From: Pedobacter nyackensis
Lineage (GTDB): Bacteria > Bacteroidota > Bacteroidia > Sphingobacteriales > Sphingobacteriaceae
Length of the DNA stretch: 64,000 nt
Assembly (NCBI RefSeq): GCF_900176505.1
Contig: NZ_FWYB01000004.1
Span: 248,001 to 312,000 of the forward strand
Reading direction: 5' to 3'
In this document: positions 26,601 to 34,898 of the stretch, one piece after another
How positions within the stretch are numbered: position 1 is the first letter of the stretch
Layout: every line of letters begins with the position of its first letter
Position numbers and translations under genes: made by a program
The notes under the pieces: generated by a model
What the model was told of the DNA's origin: nothing
The model's input: only the letters and a program-made list of their open reading frames with translations
The model's database searches: none

Positions 26601-26948
26601 GAATACAGTGATATTATCAACAATCAGGATAGACGTGCATTATATGATCGTTGGAAAAAACCTGGTGATGTTTCTCAATTCAAAAATATCTTTTTAGGTG
26701 ATGGAACTGTAGTGACAACTCAATTGTCATCTCGCTTTCTTCAGGTCGAAAACAGCCTTTCATTTGAGTCAATCAATGTGAATTATACATTCGCAAATGC
26801 TAAATGGTTGAAGAGTTTCGGTGTTACAAATTTAAATCTTTCAGCTTATGCTAATGATATCTACCGCTTTTCAACTGTTAAACGTGAGCGTGGAACGGAG
26901 TATCCATACGCACGCTCAATATCATTCAGTTTAAGGGCTTCATTCTAA
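23601..26948 (+). CDS. SusC-type TonB-dependent transporter with STN signalling domain (SusC2)
   Basis: 1115 residues with the same order as SusC1: signal segment, STN (about 45-116), CarboxypepD_reg-like domain (about 127-200), plug with LKDAASTALYGSKAANG, and barrel ending in LRASF. The first 116 residues are almost the same as in SusC1, whereas the plug and barrel are clearly different, so the two should sense through the same FecR/sigma pair but import different ligands. It is preceded by an intact FecR and the structured leader, and followed after 13 bases by SusD2. Confidence 0.95.
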   Translation: MNFYFNSLCRPRVGVAKILLVMKLIIILLTAGVLQVSATTYGQSVTLKTKKATLVSIFKEIRKQTGYDFIYSDRMMEKAGLVDLDFNNVSVEEALKRAFMNQPFIYEMEKKIIVVKAMHTANQQQRIITGKVTDDNDDVLVGVSIKSQKTNTVTKTDKNGKYAIKVGDNTDVLTFSYIGYEPRTMKVSDKEIINVQLRSSVGKLNDVVITGTGIDRKKDSFTGASATFSGAELKQVGNNNIIASLKALDPAFIQIDNDRMGSNPNALPVIELRGKTTVEALSVKDQFGTDPNQPLFVLDGFETTLQTIIDLDMNRVASVIILKDAASTALYGSKAANGVVVIETIKPKPGKVTFSYTNDLRIEGPDLSVYNMMNAAEKLEFERLSGRYKIDDVLAQIVLDSTYYSHLGYVARGIDSYWLAEPVRNIISQNNSIMASGGDESLRYGVGFNYKSNPGVMKGSGRNSWGTNVNLHYRKSKVNITNSLSIGGDYNTESPYGSYISFVNTNPYYEKDPTRSFLDKPKGHQTSITLTERTVSNPLYNASLPFKSEGQAMTLTNNLSVQYDFLPKFRLNGGFSVSKGASEYDAFTSPDHTSFASTEPILRGKYTNSKTNNFSYSANALLSYGNVIGKHSVTINLRGQLSNNHSNSATFIAQGFPAEINPILKFAYGYENFGVPNSRNSIFRSLNGTASTNYSYASRYLFDASYRVDGSSSFGKNNPWSPYWSTGIGWNLHNESFLKNVESISQLKFFSNIGVTGNQSMGAPPSNTVYQYLRRYNQAGLGINVLQLGNPDLLPQKTTQISSGLDLGLFNNRLTVNVNVYSKVTKNQHVPIDLPTSTGVSSFQYTVGTLTTKGAEFRLNYAIIRNTAKRIVWRVNVTGSRNDARYGGFGDALKQLNAKEIKNKTLNRYEDGASPNDLFTVISLGIDPATGREMFLRENGDHTLEYDQAHQPKVGSNRPFLEGVFSNQFNYKNLSLSLMMRYRIKAMVYNSALLQKVENIEYSDIINNQDRRALYDRWKKPGDVSQFKNIFLGDGTVVTTQLSSRFLQVENSLSFESINVNYTFANAKWLKSFGVTNLNLSAYANDIYRFSTVKRERGTEYPYARSISFSLRASF

Positions 26949-26961
26949 AATTAAAACGAAT

Positions 26962-28392
26962 ATGAAAAAAATGTATAGATATTTAATTGCTGCTATTGGC
27001 ATTATAACTTCTCTTTCTGCTTGTTCGAAATTTTTGGACATACAGCCGGAAGATCAGCTTCTTGAAGACCAGGTTTTTACCTCAGCGAAAAATATTAAAT
27101 TTTATTTAAATGGCATATATGTAGGCCTGGGTGGTAAAGAGTTATACGGTGAAAACTTAACCTTAACTGTTCCGGATGTACTTGCCCACCGTTATAATGT
27201 TTCTGTCGCTGACCACGCCTATATAAGGTATCATAGCCATACCTATACGGATGGAAATGTAGCCAACAAAATGGCCGAAATTTGGAAAGGTGCTTACCAA
27301 TCCATTTTTAATGCTAATAGGTTGATGGATAATCTGGAGAAATCGCCAGGTATCATAGACGTCAAAACCGATTCTACCTACCGGGGCGAAGCATTAGCTA
27401 TACGGGCTATGGTGCATTTTGATATATTGCGCTTATTCGGCCCTATGTATAATTCAGCTGATTCTACTTTGGAAAGTGTTCCTTATTGTACCCAGGGTTT
27501 TATTACGATCAATCCTTTTTTGCCTGCTAATGAAGTGATGAGCCATATTATGGCTGATTTAAGTAAGGCAGAAAGTTTGCTTTTTAAGGATCGGTCATTT
27601 AGTCAGGAGAAAAGATATAAATTCAATTACTATTCAGTAAAAGCCCTGCAAGCCCGGGTAAATCTATACAGGGGTAATAAGGCTGAAGCTTTAGCATGCG
27701 CAAAGGTGCTTATAGACAATGGGGCTAAATTTCCTTGGGTAAACCGTGATAATATTCTTTCGGATAAAGTAAATCCCGACAAAATTTTCTCAACAGAAGT
27801 GATTTTAGGTGTGAATAACGCTGACCTGGCCAAACGACAACAGGAAATTTTTGGTGCTCAAGTGCCTGATAAAAATATTTTGGCTCCACTTGATATTTAT
27901 TTAACCAATCTGTATGCTCTAGATGATTTTAGATTTGGAAATGATCAGCTTTGGGGAAAATCAGCTACTAAAGCTTACAAAACGTTTTTAAAGTATACTG
28001 ATGTTGATGACAAAACCAAGCCCTTCAGAAATACAGTTCCTTTGTTGAAACTTAGTGAAATGTATTATATAGCAGCCGAATGTGAGCCAGACCCAAATAC
28101 CGCAGTGGGTTATTTAAATTTGGTTCGATATAATAGAAATTTAGCAGCTCCGGTTGCTGCTTCGCAGTTGACTGCTGAGCTACAGAAAGAGTACATAAGA
28201 GAGTTCTTTGGGGAAGGACAGTTGTGGTATTTTTATAAGCGGAAAAACGCAATTACGATTCCAAGAGGGACGGCTAATGCGACATCTATACCACCCACAA
28301 CAGGTAATGAAACCTATAGTATGGGGACGGCGGCCACCATAAGGATTAAATATGTAGTTCCAATCCCAGACGTTGAAAAAAATAATCGTTAG
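26962..28392 (+). CDS. SusD/RagB-family lipoprotein (SusD2)
   Basis: 476 residues; lipobox LSACSKFLDIQPEDQ (Cys21). SusD features are the EDQVFTSAKNIKFYLNGIYV helix, AIRAMVHFDILRLFGPM, KALQARVNLYRGNKAEAL and EYIREFFGEGQLWYFYKRKN. It is the surface partner of SusC2. A Thr/Pro-rich stretch near the end (TSIPPTTGNETYS) is longer than in SusD1. Confidence 0.94.
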   Translation: MKKMYRYLIAAIGIITSLSACSKFLDIQPEDQLLEDQVFTSAKNIKFYLNGIYVGLGGKELYGENLTLTVPDVLAHRYNVSVADHAYIRYHSHTYTDGNVANKMAEIWKGAYQSIFNANRLMDNLEKSPGIIDVKTDSTYRGEALAIRAMVHFDILRLFGPMYNSADSTLESVPYCTQGFITINPFLPANEVMSHIMADLSKAESLLFKDRSFSQEKRYKFNYYSVKALQARVNLYRGNKAEALACAKVLIDNGAKFPWVNRDNILSDKVNPDKIFSTEVILGVNNADLAKRQQEIFGAQVPDKNILAPLDIYLTNLYALDDFRFGNDQLWGKSATKAYKTFLKYTDVDDKTKPFRNTVPLLKLSEMYYIAAECEPDPNTAVGYLNLVRYNRNLAAPVAASQLTAELQKEYIREFFGEGQLWYFYKRKNAITIPRGTANATSIPPTTGNETYSMGTAATIRIKYVVPIPDVEKNNR

Positions 28393-28402
28393 TCAAGAAA
28401 TC

Positions 28403-29155
28403 ATGAATAAACTTATATATAAAATCGCAGTATTATTAATCTCAGTTTCATTGGTGTCATGTGAAAAGGGCTTGATGACATTTGATAATAAAAACGCTGA
28501 TGTGTATTTCTCAGATGCCGGTAGGAATATTCCAGCGCTAGCATTCGACTCTACATACGTCTCGTTTTCTTATGCTCCTAAGACAATGGACTCTATAAAA
28601 AACATTGTTGTGGCTGTAACAGGGGGACTTGTGGATCATGATAGAGAATATCTATTGGAAGTAAGTCCCTTGTCCACTGCTATTTCTGGAATTCATTATG
28701 AGGCTCTGCCAGGTAAATTTGTAATCAAAAAGAACAAACTTTTGGATACGATCAAATTAAAAATAAAAAAAACTCCAGACATGAAAACCGAAAGTTTTAT
28801 CATTCAGTTTAATTTGCTGACTAATGAAAACTTTGGCAATGTGTTTAAAACCAGAAAAATAACAGGTAAAACCATAAGTACCATTTCTACCAAGGTTAAG
28901 TTTGATGATATTATTAAAAAACCTGCATTATGGAATGATGCTTACTGGGGCACTTTTTCTCGTACAAAATTGTTTTTCATGTGTGAATTCCTGGAAATAG
29001 ACCCTAAGTATTTGGATACAGGTAGTTCCATTGCATTAGCAGAGTTTAGCGTGTTTGGAAAAATAGTAAAACGTCGATTGGACGAGCTCAAAGCAGCCGG
29101 AACCCCGGTTTTAGAGGATAATGGTTCTGAAATGAAAATGGGGGCTAGTTCATAA
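28403..29155 (+). CDS. DUF4843-family lipoprotein
   Basis: About 250 residues from ATG 28403, which starts a lipoprotein signal (VSLVSCEKGLMTF, Cys20); an in-frame ATG at 28373 lies inside SusD2 and adds no signal. The mature protein resembles the DUF4843 product at 19629, with the strand ADVYFSDAGRN, the SGIHYEALPG segment and the KVKFDDIIKKPALWN region. Accessory surface lipoprotein of the second SusCD set; exact role unknown. Confidence 0.82.
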   Translation: MNKLIYKIAVLLISVSLVSCEKGLMTFDNKNADVYFSDAGRNIPALAFDSTYVSFSYAPKTMDSIKNIVVAVTGGLVDHDREYLLEVSPLSTAISGIHYEALPGKFVIKKNKLLDTIKLKIKKTPDMKTESFIIQFNLLTNENFGNVFKTRKITGKTISTISTKVKFDDIIKKPALWNDAYWGTFSRTKLFFMCEFLEIDPKYLDTGSSIALAEFSVFGKIVKRRLDELKAAGTPVLEDNGSEMKMGASS

Positions 29156-29188
29156 AAAATATTTGCTTAATAATAAATTAGGAATGTT

Positions 29189-30739
29189 ATGCTAAAAAAA
29201 TATATATATATCTGCTTACTGGCAGCTGTTGCTTTATTTAACTATTCATGTAGTAAAAAAGATTTAGGCAACTATGAATACCACGATATTAATGAGGTTA
29301 AATTCCCTTCCGAATTAAATGGGAAGATAATTGTTCAAAATCTTACGCAGTTAACCATTAGTCCTAAAGTTTTATATACGCTGGATCCTGTTGCAGATTC
29401 AAGCCGTTATAAGTATGAATGGCAAATTGTGAATGGTAGTTTAATTACAATAGGCAAAACGAAAGACCTGGATTTGTTTGTGTCTATGCCTGCGAATACT
29501 TACCAATGCTACTATAGAATTACAGATAATGTTACGGGAATAAAATTCACCAAGAATTTTATCGTGGAAGTGAGAAACGAATTTAACGAGGGTTGGCTGT
29601 TAATGTGTGATGTAAATGGTAAAGCACGAGTTGATATGATTTCCAAAAATGCTACTAATCAATTTCTCGTGGTAAAGGATTTGTTGACAAAAACGAATTC
29701 CGGCCTTAAATTAACCGGAAAACCTAAATTGGTTTATGGCCTTACTGTTGGTAAGCTAAGTGGTTATGGTATTAATTCAGGAACTTACGCAATTTACATT
29801 GGAACCGATCAATATACGGATAGAGTAGATCAGGATATTTTTAAATGGGATCCTAAATTCAATGTAACAAAAGAAATTGTTGACCCTTCTTTAACTCCTG
29901 AAGATTTTGTAGTGGAGGCTATTCAACAGTTTCGCGTAACGCCCGAGGCCTACATGATAACTTCAAAGGGTAATGTTTATTATACTTGTCCTCCAACTGG
30001 GATAAAGTACAGTTTACCGCTTAATTACGATAATGCAAAATATTATAAAGTAGCGCCATTTATTGCAGCCTCAGAACAAACTCCAGTTAATACTACGTCC
30101 GCATTTTTTTATGATGTGGTCAACAGGCGTTTTTTACAGCATGGTAAAAATCTGTTTGCTCCGGCCTTAGAAGTTGTAGTAGATCCTAGCAATACACCTT
30201 CTAATCCTTTAAAGTTTTCTTATGAACATACTGGTAAAGATTTAGTATACATGGCTTATTCGGCAAAAGGAAATGAAGTGTATGCTGTGTTCAAGGATCT
30301 TGAAGGGTCTAAGCGTTATCTTGCTCGTTTTAATGCACAAAGTCAGGTACAAACAGATTTTAAAGAAATTTTAGCTGAAAATATTGATAAAGCAGAAAGT
30401 TTCGCAATGAGTCCTCTTTTTGGATATATTTATTACAATGTGGGTGGCAAACTGTATAAATATGATTACAATGTTATATCGCCAACACAAGCCTGGACCG
30501 TGGTAAAGGATTATGGCACTTCGAAAATTACTGCATTGAAATTCCAATATTATCAAAAAGCTAGTAAATATCCTTTTGCAGACAGACTGATGGTATGTAG
30601 TTATGACCCCGCACTTCCTGAAGGCGAAAATGGAAAAATTGAGCAGTTTAACCTGCTAAATGGTGGGGGATTAGGTTCGGCAGAATATACCTATTCAGGT
30701 TGCGGTAAAGTGAAAAGCTTACATTATAGAGAAAGATAG
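29189..30739 (+). CDS. PKD-like family lipoprotein
   Basis: 516 residues, lipobox YSCSKKDLGNYEYHD (Cys21), the same hallmark as the gene at 20440. PKD-like beta-sandwich segments follow (YKYEWQIVNG, then YQCYYRITDNVTG), and then a long strand-rich part. It closes the second SusC-SusD-DUF4843-PKD set and is followed by a terminator-like hairpin. Function unknown. Confidence 0.82.
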   Translation: MLKKYIYICLLAAVALFNYSCSKKDLGNYEYHDINEVKFPSELNGKIIVQNLTQLTISPKVLYTLDPVADSSRYKYEWQIVNGSLITIGKTKDLDLFVSMPANTYQCYYRITDNVTGIKFTKNFIVEVRNEFNEGWLLMCDVNGKARVDMISKNATNQFLVVKDLLTKTNSGLKLTGKPKLVYGLTVGKLSGYGINSGTYAIYIGTDQYTDRVDQDIFKWDPKFNVTKEIVDPSLTPEDFVVEAIQQFRVTPEAYMITSKGNVYYTCPPTGIKYSLPLNYDNAKYYKVAPFIAASEQTPVNTTSAFFYDVVNRRFLQHGKNLFAPALEVVVDPSNTPSNPLKFSYEHTGKDLVYMAYSAKGNEVYAVFKDLEGSKRYLARFNAQSQVQTDFKEILAENIDKAESFAMSPLFGYIYYNVGGKLYKYDYNVISPTQAWTVVKDYGTSKITALKFQYYQKASKYPFADRLMVCSYDPALPEGENGKIEQFNLLNGGGLGSAEYTYSGCGKVKSLHYRER

Positions 30740-30748
30740 CATAAAATG

Positions 30749-30783
30749 GAAAAGCGGGAAGCAATTACTTCTGGCTTTTCTTC
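30749..30783 (+). terminator. Terminator-like hairpin after the second SusCD set
   Basis: GAAAAGC (30749-30755) pairs with GCTTTTC (30774-30780), with an inner GAAG/CTTC stem, followed by a pyrimidine tract. It lies 9 bases beyond the PKD-like stop and separates the set from the thioredoxin operon that starts at 30842. Confidence 0.65.
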
Positions 30784-30841
30784 ATTCGCATTTTAATCAT
30801 GTCGGCTCCATCTGACAATTGAAAAACAAAAAAATAAATAG

Positions 30842-32194
30842 ATGAACAAAATATTCGCAATTGCAGCCGTATTATGTGGTCTGGCAATATCTCCACCGAC
30901 TTTTGCCGAAGATGGCGCTAAAACCGTTATCAAAGGACAGATGTCTTCACAGCAAGGAGGAGCTTCCCTTTTTATTGAAGGTTTTGGTTTGACTCAAAAG
31001 GGAAGAACCAATTATACAAATGGAAGTTTCATTATGGAAACGACCTTTAATGAACCCACATTTTGTATTTTGACTACAACTGATCCGATTGTAAAGGGAT
31101 TTAATGTATACCTGAAACCGGGCGATGATATATTAATAACAGTAAAAGGCAATCAGGTTGTATTAAGTGGGAAGGGAAGTAAACTGAATCAGTTTCTCTT
31201 CGATATTATTAATAAATATAATTACAAGGATAAGCAGTATACCGCTAAAGAAGTATATACCAACCGTGTAAATGCGATCAACGCCTCTGCCGATGCGGAG
31301 GTAAAACTGAACAAAGCGGCTTTATTGGGGCATGCTCAGGGAGAATATCTCGACAAAGTATTTGGCCCTTACATGGAGTCAAAGGTTGCAGGCGAAGTTG
31401 ATGAAATTAACAAAGCTAAGTTTGATGATTTTAACCTCAATTTAGTGCCGGAAATTGTAAGCTATTACAACTGGTTTAAAACGATTAACGAGATCATGTA
31501 TGCTAAAATGGAGGCCGGTAAGCTTACAGTACGCAATTCAAACACATGGATTGCCGATTTTGCCAAAACCATAGGAAACCAGGAATTAAGGGAAGCTTAT
31601 GTTGTTAAGCTCGTTGACTTTGCTTTAATGGAAGAAGATGTTTTTAAAGTAAAGAATTATGCTAAAGAAGCGATGCCATTATTGAAGGACCCGTCAAATA
31701 TTTCAAAAATAAATGCGATTACCGGCAGAGTTGATAAACTGACTCGTTATAACAATGCTGTTCCGGGGACTGATTTTAGTCAGGCCACTTTCCTAAAACC
31801 AGATGGTACCAAGGCGAAAATCAGTGATTATAAAGGAAGGTATATTTTAATTGATATCTGGAGCACCTGGTGTCATCCATGCGTTGCTGAAATGCCTTTT
31901 CTTAAAAAATTAGAACATGAAATGGAGGGGAAGGATGTTGTCTTCTTATCACTTAATGGAGATGTTAAAGAAGAATATTGGCAAAACTTTATGAAAAAAA
32001 GAAACCTGACTGGGAATCAGATAAAAATGGAAAAAGGGCTTAAGGATGATCCGTTTTTTTATCAAATAGGTGTAACGGGAATTCCTCGCTTTGCAATCAT
32101 AGATAAAGAAGGGAAAATGGTGAATGCGAAATGTTGCCAGCGTCCATCTAACCCTGTTTTGAAAGTTTACCTGAACGAATTACTAAGCAAATAA
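30842..32194 (+). CDS. TlpA-like periplasmic thiol-disulfide protein (WCHPC)
   Basis: 450 residues with a cleavable signal (AAVLCGLAISPPTFAE). An N-terminal DUF4369-like beta domain (about 25-125) and a helical linker (130-310) lead to a C-terminal TlpA/AhpC-TSA thioredoxin fold. The active site is Cys344-His-Pro-Cys347 in DIWSTWCHPC, and the cis-Pro segment reads VTGIPRFAII. Such proteins usually reduce disulfides in the periplasm. The tail KCCQRPSNPVL has two extra adjacent cysteines not seen in the neighbours. First gene of a tight operon that runs to 39253. Confidence 0.9.
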   Translation: MNKIFAIAAVLCGLAISPPTFAEDGAKTVIKGQMSSQQGGASLFIEGFGLTQKGRTNYTNGSFIMETTFNEPTFCILTTTDPIVKGFNVYLKPGDDILITVKGNQVVLSGKGSKLNQFLFDIINKYNYKDKQYTAKEVYTNRVNAINASADAEVKLNKAALLGHAQGEYLDKVFGPYMESKVAGEVDEINKAKFDDFNLNLVPEIVSYYNWFKTINEIMYAKMEAGKLTVRNSNTWIADFAKTIGNQELREAYVVKLVDFALMEEDVFKVKNYAKEAMPLLKDPSNISKINAITGRVDKLTRYNNAVPGTDFSQATFLKPDGTKAKISDYKGRYILIDIWSTWCHPCVAEMPFLKKLEHEMEGKDVVFLSLNGDVKEEYWQNFMKKRNLTGNQIKMEKGLKDDPFFYQIGVTGIPRFAIIDKEGKMVNAKCCQRPSNPVLKVYLNELLSK

Positions 32195-32206
32195 TTTAAA
32201 AGAAAT

Positions 32207-33553
32207 ATGAAGAAAATATTAATGCTCGCGGCCTTGCTGTTGACAAAAGCTTCTTTTGCCCAGATGAGCGAAATCCGTGGGGTAATGAAAAATGGTACGC
32301 AAAAGGATATTTCGCTTTTTAGCGTTGTGGATGGAAAACCGGAATTAATGGCCAACACTCAATTGGGTGAAGATGGTTCATTCGGGTTTTTATTTACACC
32401 TGCAAATGAGGGATTTTATGCTGTGGGGTACGCAAGGATGGAAAAAGGATCCTTATTTCCATTGTACATGAAAAAAGGTGACAAGTCTGAAATTGCTATT
32501 GATAAAAGAAGAATGCAGTTTGTTGGAAAGCAGACTCCCGAAAACACGGTACTTTCTTCATGGACTAATCTGACTCAGGAATTAAAAGTTAAATCGATAT
32601 ATTTTATGGAGTCTCCATTAAGTACGTATCATGATTTCTTCCCTGAATTGACTAAAGTTGCTGCACAAACTGACGCGTTTAGGAAGACCATCAAAACGAA
32701 GAATGAAAATTTCAACCGTTTGATGACTTCAGTAACTTATTTCGATATGGATTATTATGCCATGCATTTCGTTCGTACTCCACGTAAGGAGCATCCTAAG
32801 AAAGAAGATTACCCGTCTTATTACAAGACCATTATTGCTGAAAATAAGTTCAAAAATGATGATGTATTGTCGACTTTGTTTGGTGAGTTTTTAATGAATG
32901 ACTATGCAGATTATGCGGTAAAAGGAAATATTCAGGATCGATTGAAATTGTTTTCTACTGACAGACAAAAAGGAGTATACACCTTATTTAAGATGATACC
33001 TCATACACAGAACTACCCTCAGTATGAAGGATTGGTTAAAAATTTTGGCCAATACTTTGCCTCGCCAAGTTTGAAGAAAAGGGTAGAAGAACTAGGTGCT
33101 AAATTATATATCACTACAGCTGGCGGTAATGCTGTTGATTTCACTTTCCCTGACCAGAATGGTAAAATGGTTTCATTAAGTGATTTTAAAGGTAAAGTAG
33201 TAGTGATGGATATTTGGGCAACCTGGTGCAATCCATGCACAAAGGAGATTCCTTATCTAAAAAAGTTAGAGGAAGAATTTCATGGTAAGGATGTGGTCTT
33301 CATCAGCCTCGGAGTAGATGAGTTAAAAGATAAGGACAAATGGTCGAAGTATGTAGAAAATCAAAAGCTGACAGGTGTACAGTTATATGCCGGCGGATTT
33401 GTAAATAAAGTAACCGATTTCTATAAAATTGAAACCATTCCTCGTTTTATTGTAATTGATAAAAATGGAAAACTATTAAATCCTAACTCACCTCGTCCGT
33501 CTGACCCAAAATTAAAAGCATTGCTTGAAGGAGAATTAGCTAAAGCTAAATAA
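32207..33553 (+). CDS. TlpA-like periplasmic thiol-disulfide protein (WCNPC)
   Basis: 448 residues; signal MKKILMLAALLLTKASFAQ. The N-terminal DUF4369-like domain contains YMKKGDKSEIAIDKRRMQF and then VGKQTPENTVLSSW, segments shared closely with the next gene and the one at 36274. This points to tandem duplication. The C-terminal thioredoxin fold has Cys341-Asn-Pro-Cys344 (DIWATWCNPC), cis-Pro ETIPRFIVI and the tail SPRPSDPKLK. Starts 12 bases after the preceding stop. Confidence 0.9.
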   Translation: MKKILMLAALLLTKASFAQMSEIRGVMKNGTQKDISLFSVVDGKPELMANTQLGEDGSFGFLFTPANEGFYAVGYARMEKGSLFPLYMKKGDKSEIAIDKRRMQFVGKQTPENTVLSSWTNLTQELKVKSIYFMESPLSTYHDFFPELTKVAAQTDAFRKTIKTKNENFNRLMTSVTYFDMDYYAMHFVRTPRKEHPKKEDYPSYYKTIIAENKFKNDDVLSTLFGEFLMNDYADYAVKGNIQDRLKLFSTDRQKGVYTLFKMIPHTQNYPQYEGLVKNFGQYFASPSLKKRVEELGAKLYITTAGGNAVDFTFPDQNGKMVSLSDFKGKVVVMDIWATWCNPCTKEIPYLKKLEEEFHGKDVVFISLGVDELKDKDKWSKYVENQKLTGVQLYAGGFVNKVTDFYKIETIPRFIVIDKNGKLLNPNSPRPSDPKLKALLEGELAKAK

Positions 33554-33555
33554 TC

Positions 33556-34896
33556 ATGAAAAAGATAATATTTGTTTTAACTGGTTTACTGTTTAGTCTT
33601 TGCGCTTCGGCGCAAATGACTCAAATTTGGGGAACAGTAAAATCTGAAGGCTTTAATGATAAGGATATTACCCTTTATGAAATCAAGGATGGGGAAACCA
33701 AAGAAATTACAAAGACCAATTTGGCTGAGGATGGTTCTTTTGGTTTCATGTTTAATCCTGCTCAGGAAGGATTCTATGCTATTGGTTGGAGTGAATTTGT
33801 AAGAGGAAAATTTCCGGTCTATCTAAAAAAGGGTGATAAGGCAGAGGTTGCGATCAACAACAGAATAATCGATTTTATTGGTAAGCAATCTCCAGAGAAT
33901 GCCGTTTTATACAAATGGGCTAAGATGACGGAATCCATTAGGTATAATTCCTTCCACTCCATGCAACAGCATACTGAATTCTTTCCTGCGTTAGCTGAAT
34001 TAGCCACAAAAGCGGGAATATTCAAAAAAACTATCCAAACTAAAAATGCCGTATTCAATGAATCAATGAGACAAATTGTTGGATATGATTTGGACTTATA
34101 TGCATTGAACTTTCTTGCACTTCCCAGAGGAGTATTCTTGAAAAAAGAAGATTTATCACCTTTTTACAAAACCATTGTTGATCCAAAAAAATTCAATACA
34201 GATGGTGTATTGGGAATGCTCAATGGAAAACGCTTTTTAGATTTGTATGGAAATTTTGCGATGCCAGGTCGCGTGCCAATTAATCAAAAAATAACGGTAT
34301 TCAATAACGATGCCATAAAAGGTGCCTGTATTTTAGGCGATTCTCAAAGCATAAGGGGGCTTAATAATTATGCAGCATATCAGAACTTTATGGATAAATA
34401 CAGTAAGTATTTCCAAAGCCCTTATCAGAAATCAACTGTAGAAGACTTAGGTCTCAAACTATATAACAAGGAAACCGGGCCAAAACCAGCACTCAATTTT
34501 ACCTATCCTGATCAAAACGGTAAAATGGTATCGTTGACTGATTTTAAAGGTAAAGTAGTAGTGGTAGATGTATGGGCAACATGGTGTGCGCCTTGTAAAC
34601 AACAAATTCCTTACCTGAAAAAAATGGAAGAGGCTTTTAAAGGTAAAGATGTAGTCTTTATGTCTGTATCGGTGGACTACGAAAAGGATAAGAAAGCATG
34701 GCTTCAGATGCTAAAGGAATTGGATTTGCATGGTGTACAATTATTTGCCAGCGGTTGGAGTAAAATTGCTAAGGACTATGCCATCTCTTCGATCCCCAGG
34801 TTTATGGTGTTCGACAAAAATGGTAACGTAGTATCTGTTGACGCCCCGCGTCCTTCGGATCCTAAATTAACGGAAATGGTTAATAAAGAACTTTAA
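33556..34896 (+). CDS. TlpA-like periplasmic thiol-disulfide protein (WCAPC)
   Basis: 446 residues; signal MKKIIFVLTGLLFSLCASAQ. DUF4369-like N-terminal domain (YLKKGDKAEVAINN, FIGKQSPENAVL), helical middle, and C-terminal TlpA fold with Cys344-Ala-Pro-Cys347 (DVWATWCAPC) and cis-Pro SSIPRFMVF. The tail APRPSDPKLTEM is the one most like the relic at 12333. Only 2 bases separate it from each neighbour, so the genes are translated as a unit. Confidence 0.9.
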   Translation: MKKIIFVLTGLLFSLCASAQMTQIWGTVKSEGFNDKDITLYEIKDGETKEITKTNLAEDGSFGFMFNPAQEGFYAIGWSEFVRGKFPVYLKKGDKAEVAINNRIIDFIGKQSPENAVLYKWAKMTESIRYNSFHSMQQHTEFFPALAELATKAGIFKKTIQTKNAVFNESMRQIVGYDLDLYALNFLALPRGVFLKKEDLSPFYKTIVDPKKFNTDGVLGMLNGKRFLDLYGNFAMPGRVPINQKITVFNNDAIKGACILGDSQSIRGLNNYAAYQNFMDKYSKYFQSPYQKSTVEDLGLKLYNKETGPKPALNFTYPDQNGKMVSLTDFKGKVVVVDVWATWCAPCKQQIPYLKKMEEAFKGKDVVFMSVSVDYEKDKKAWLQMLKELDLHGVQLFASGWSKIAKDYAISSIPRFMVFDKNGNVVSVDAPRPSDPKLTEMVNKEL

Positions 34897-34898
34897 AG

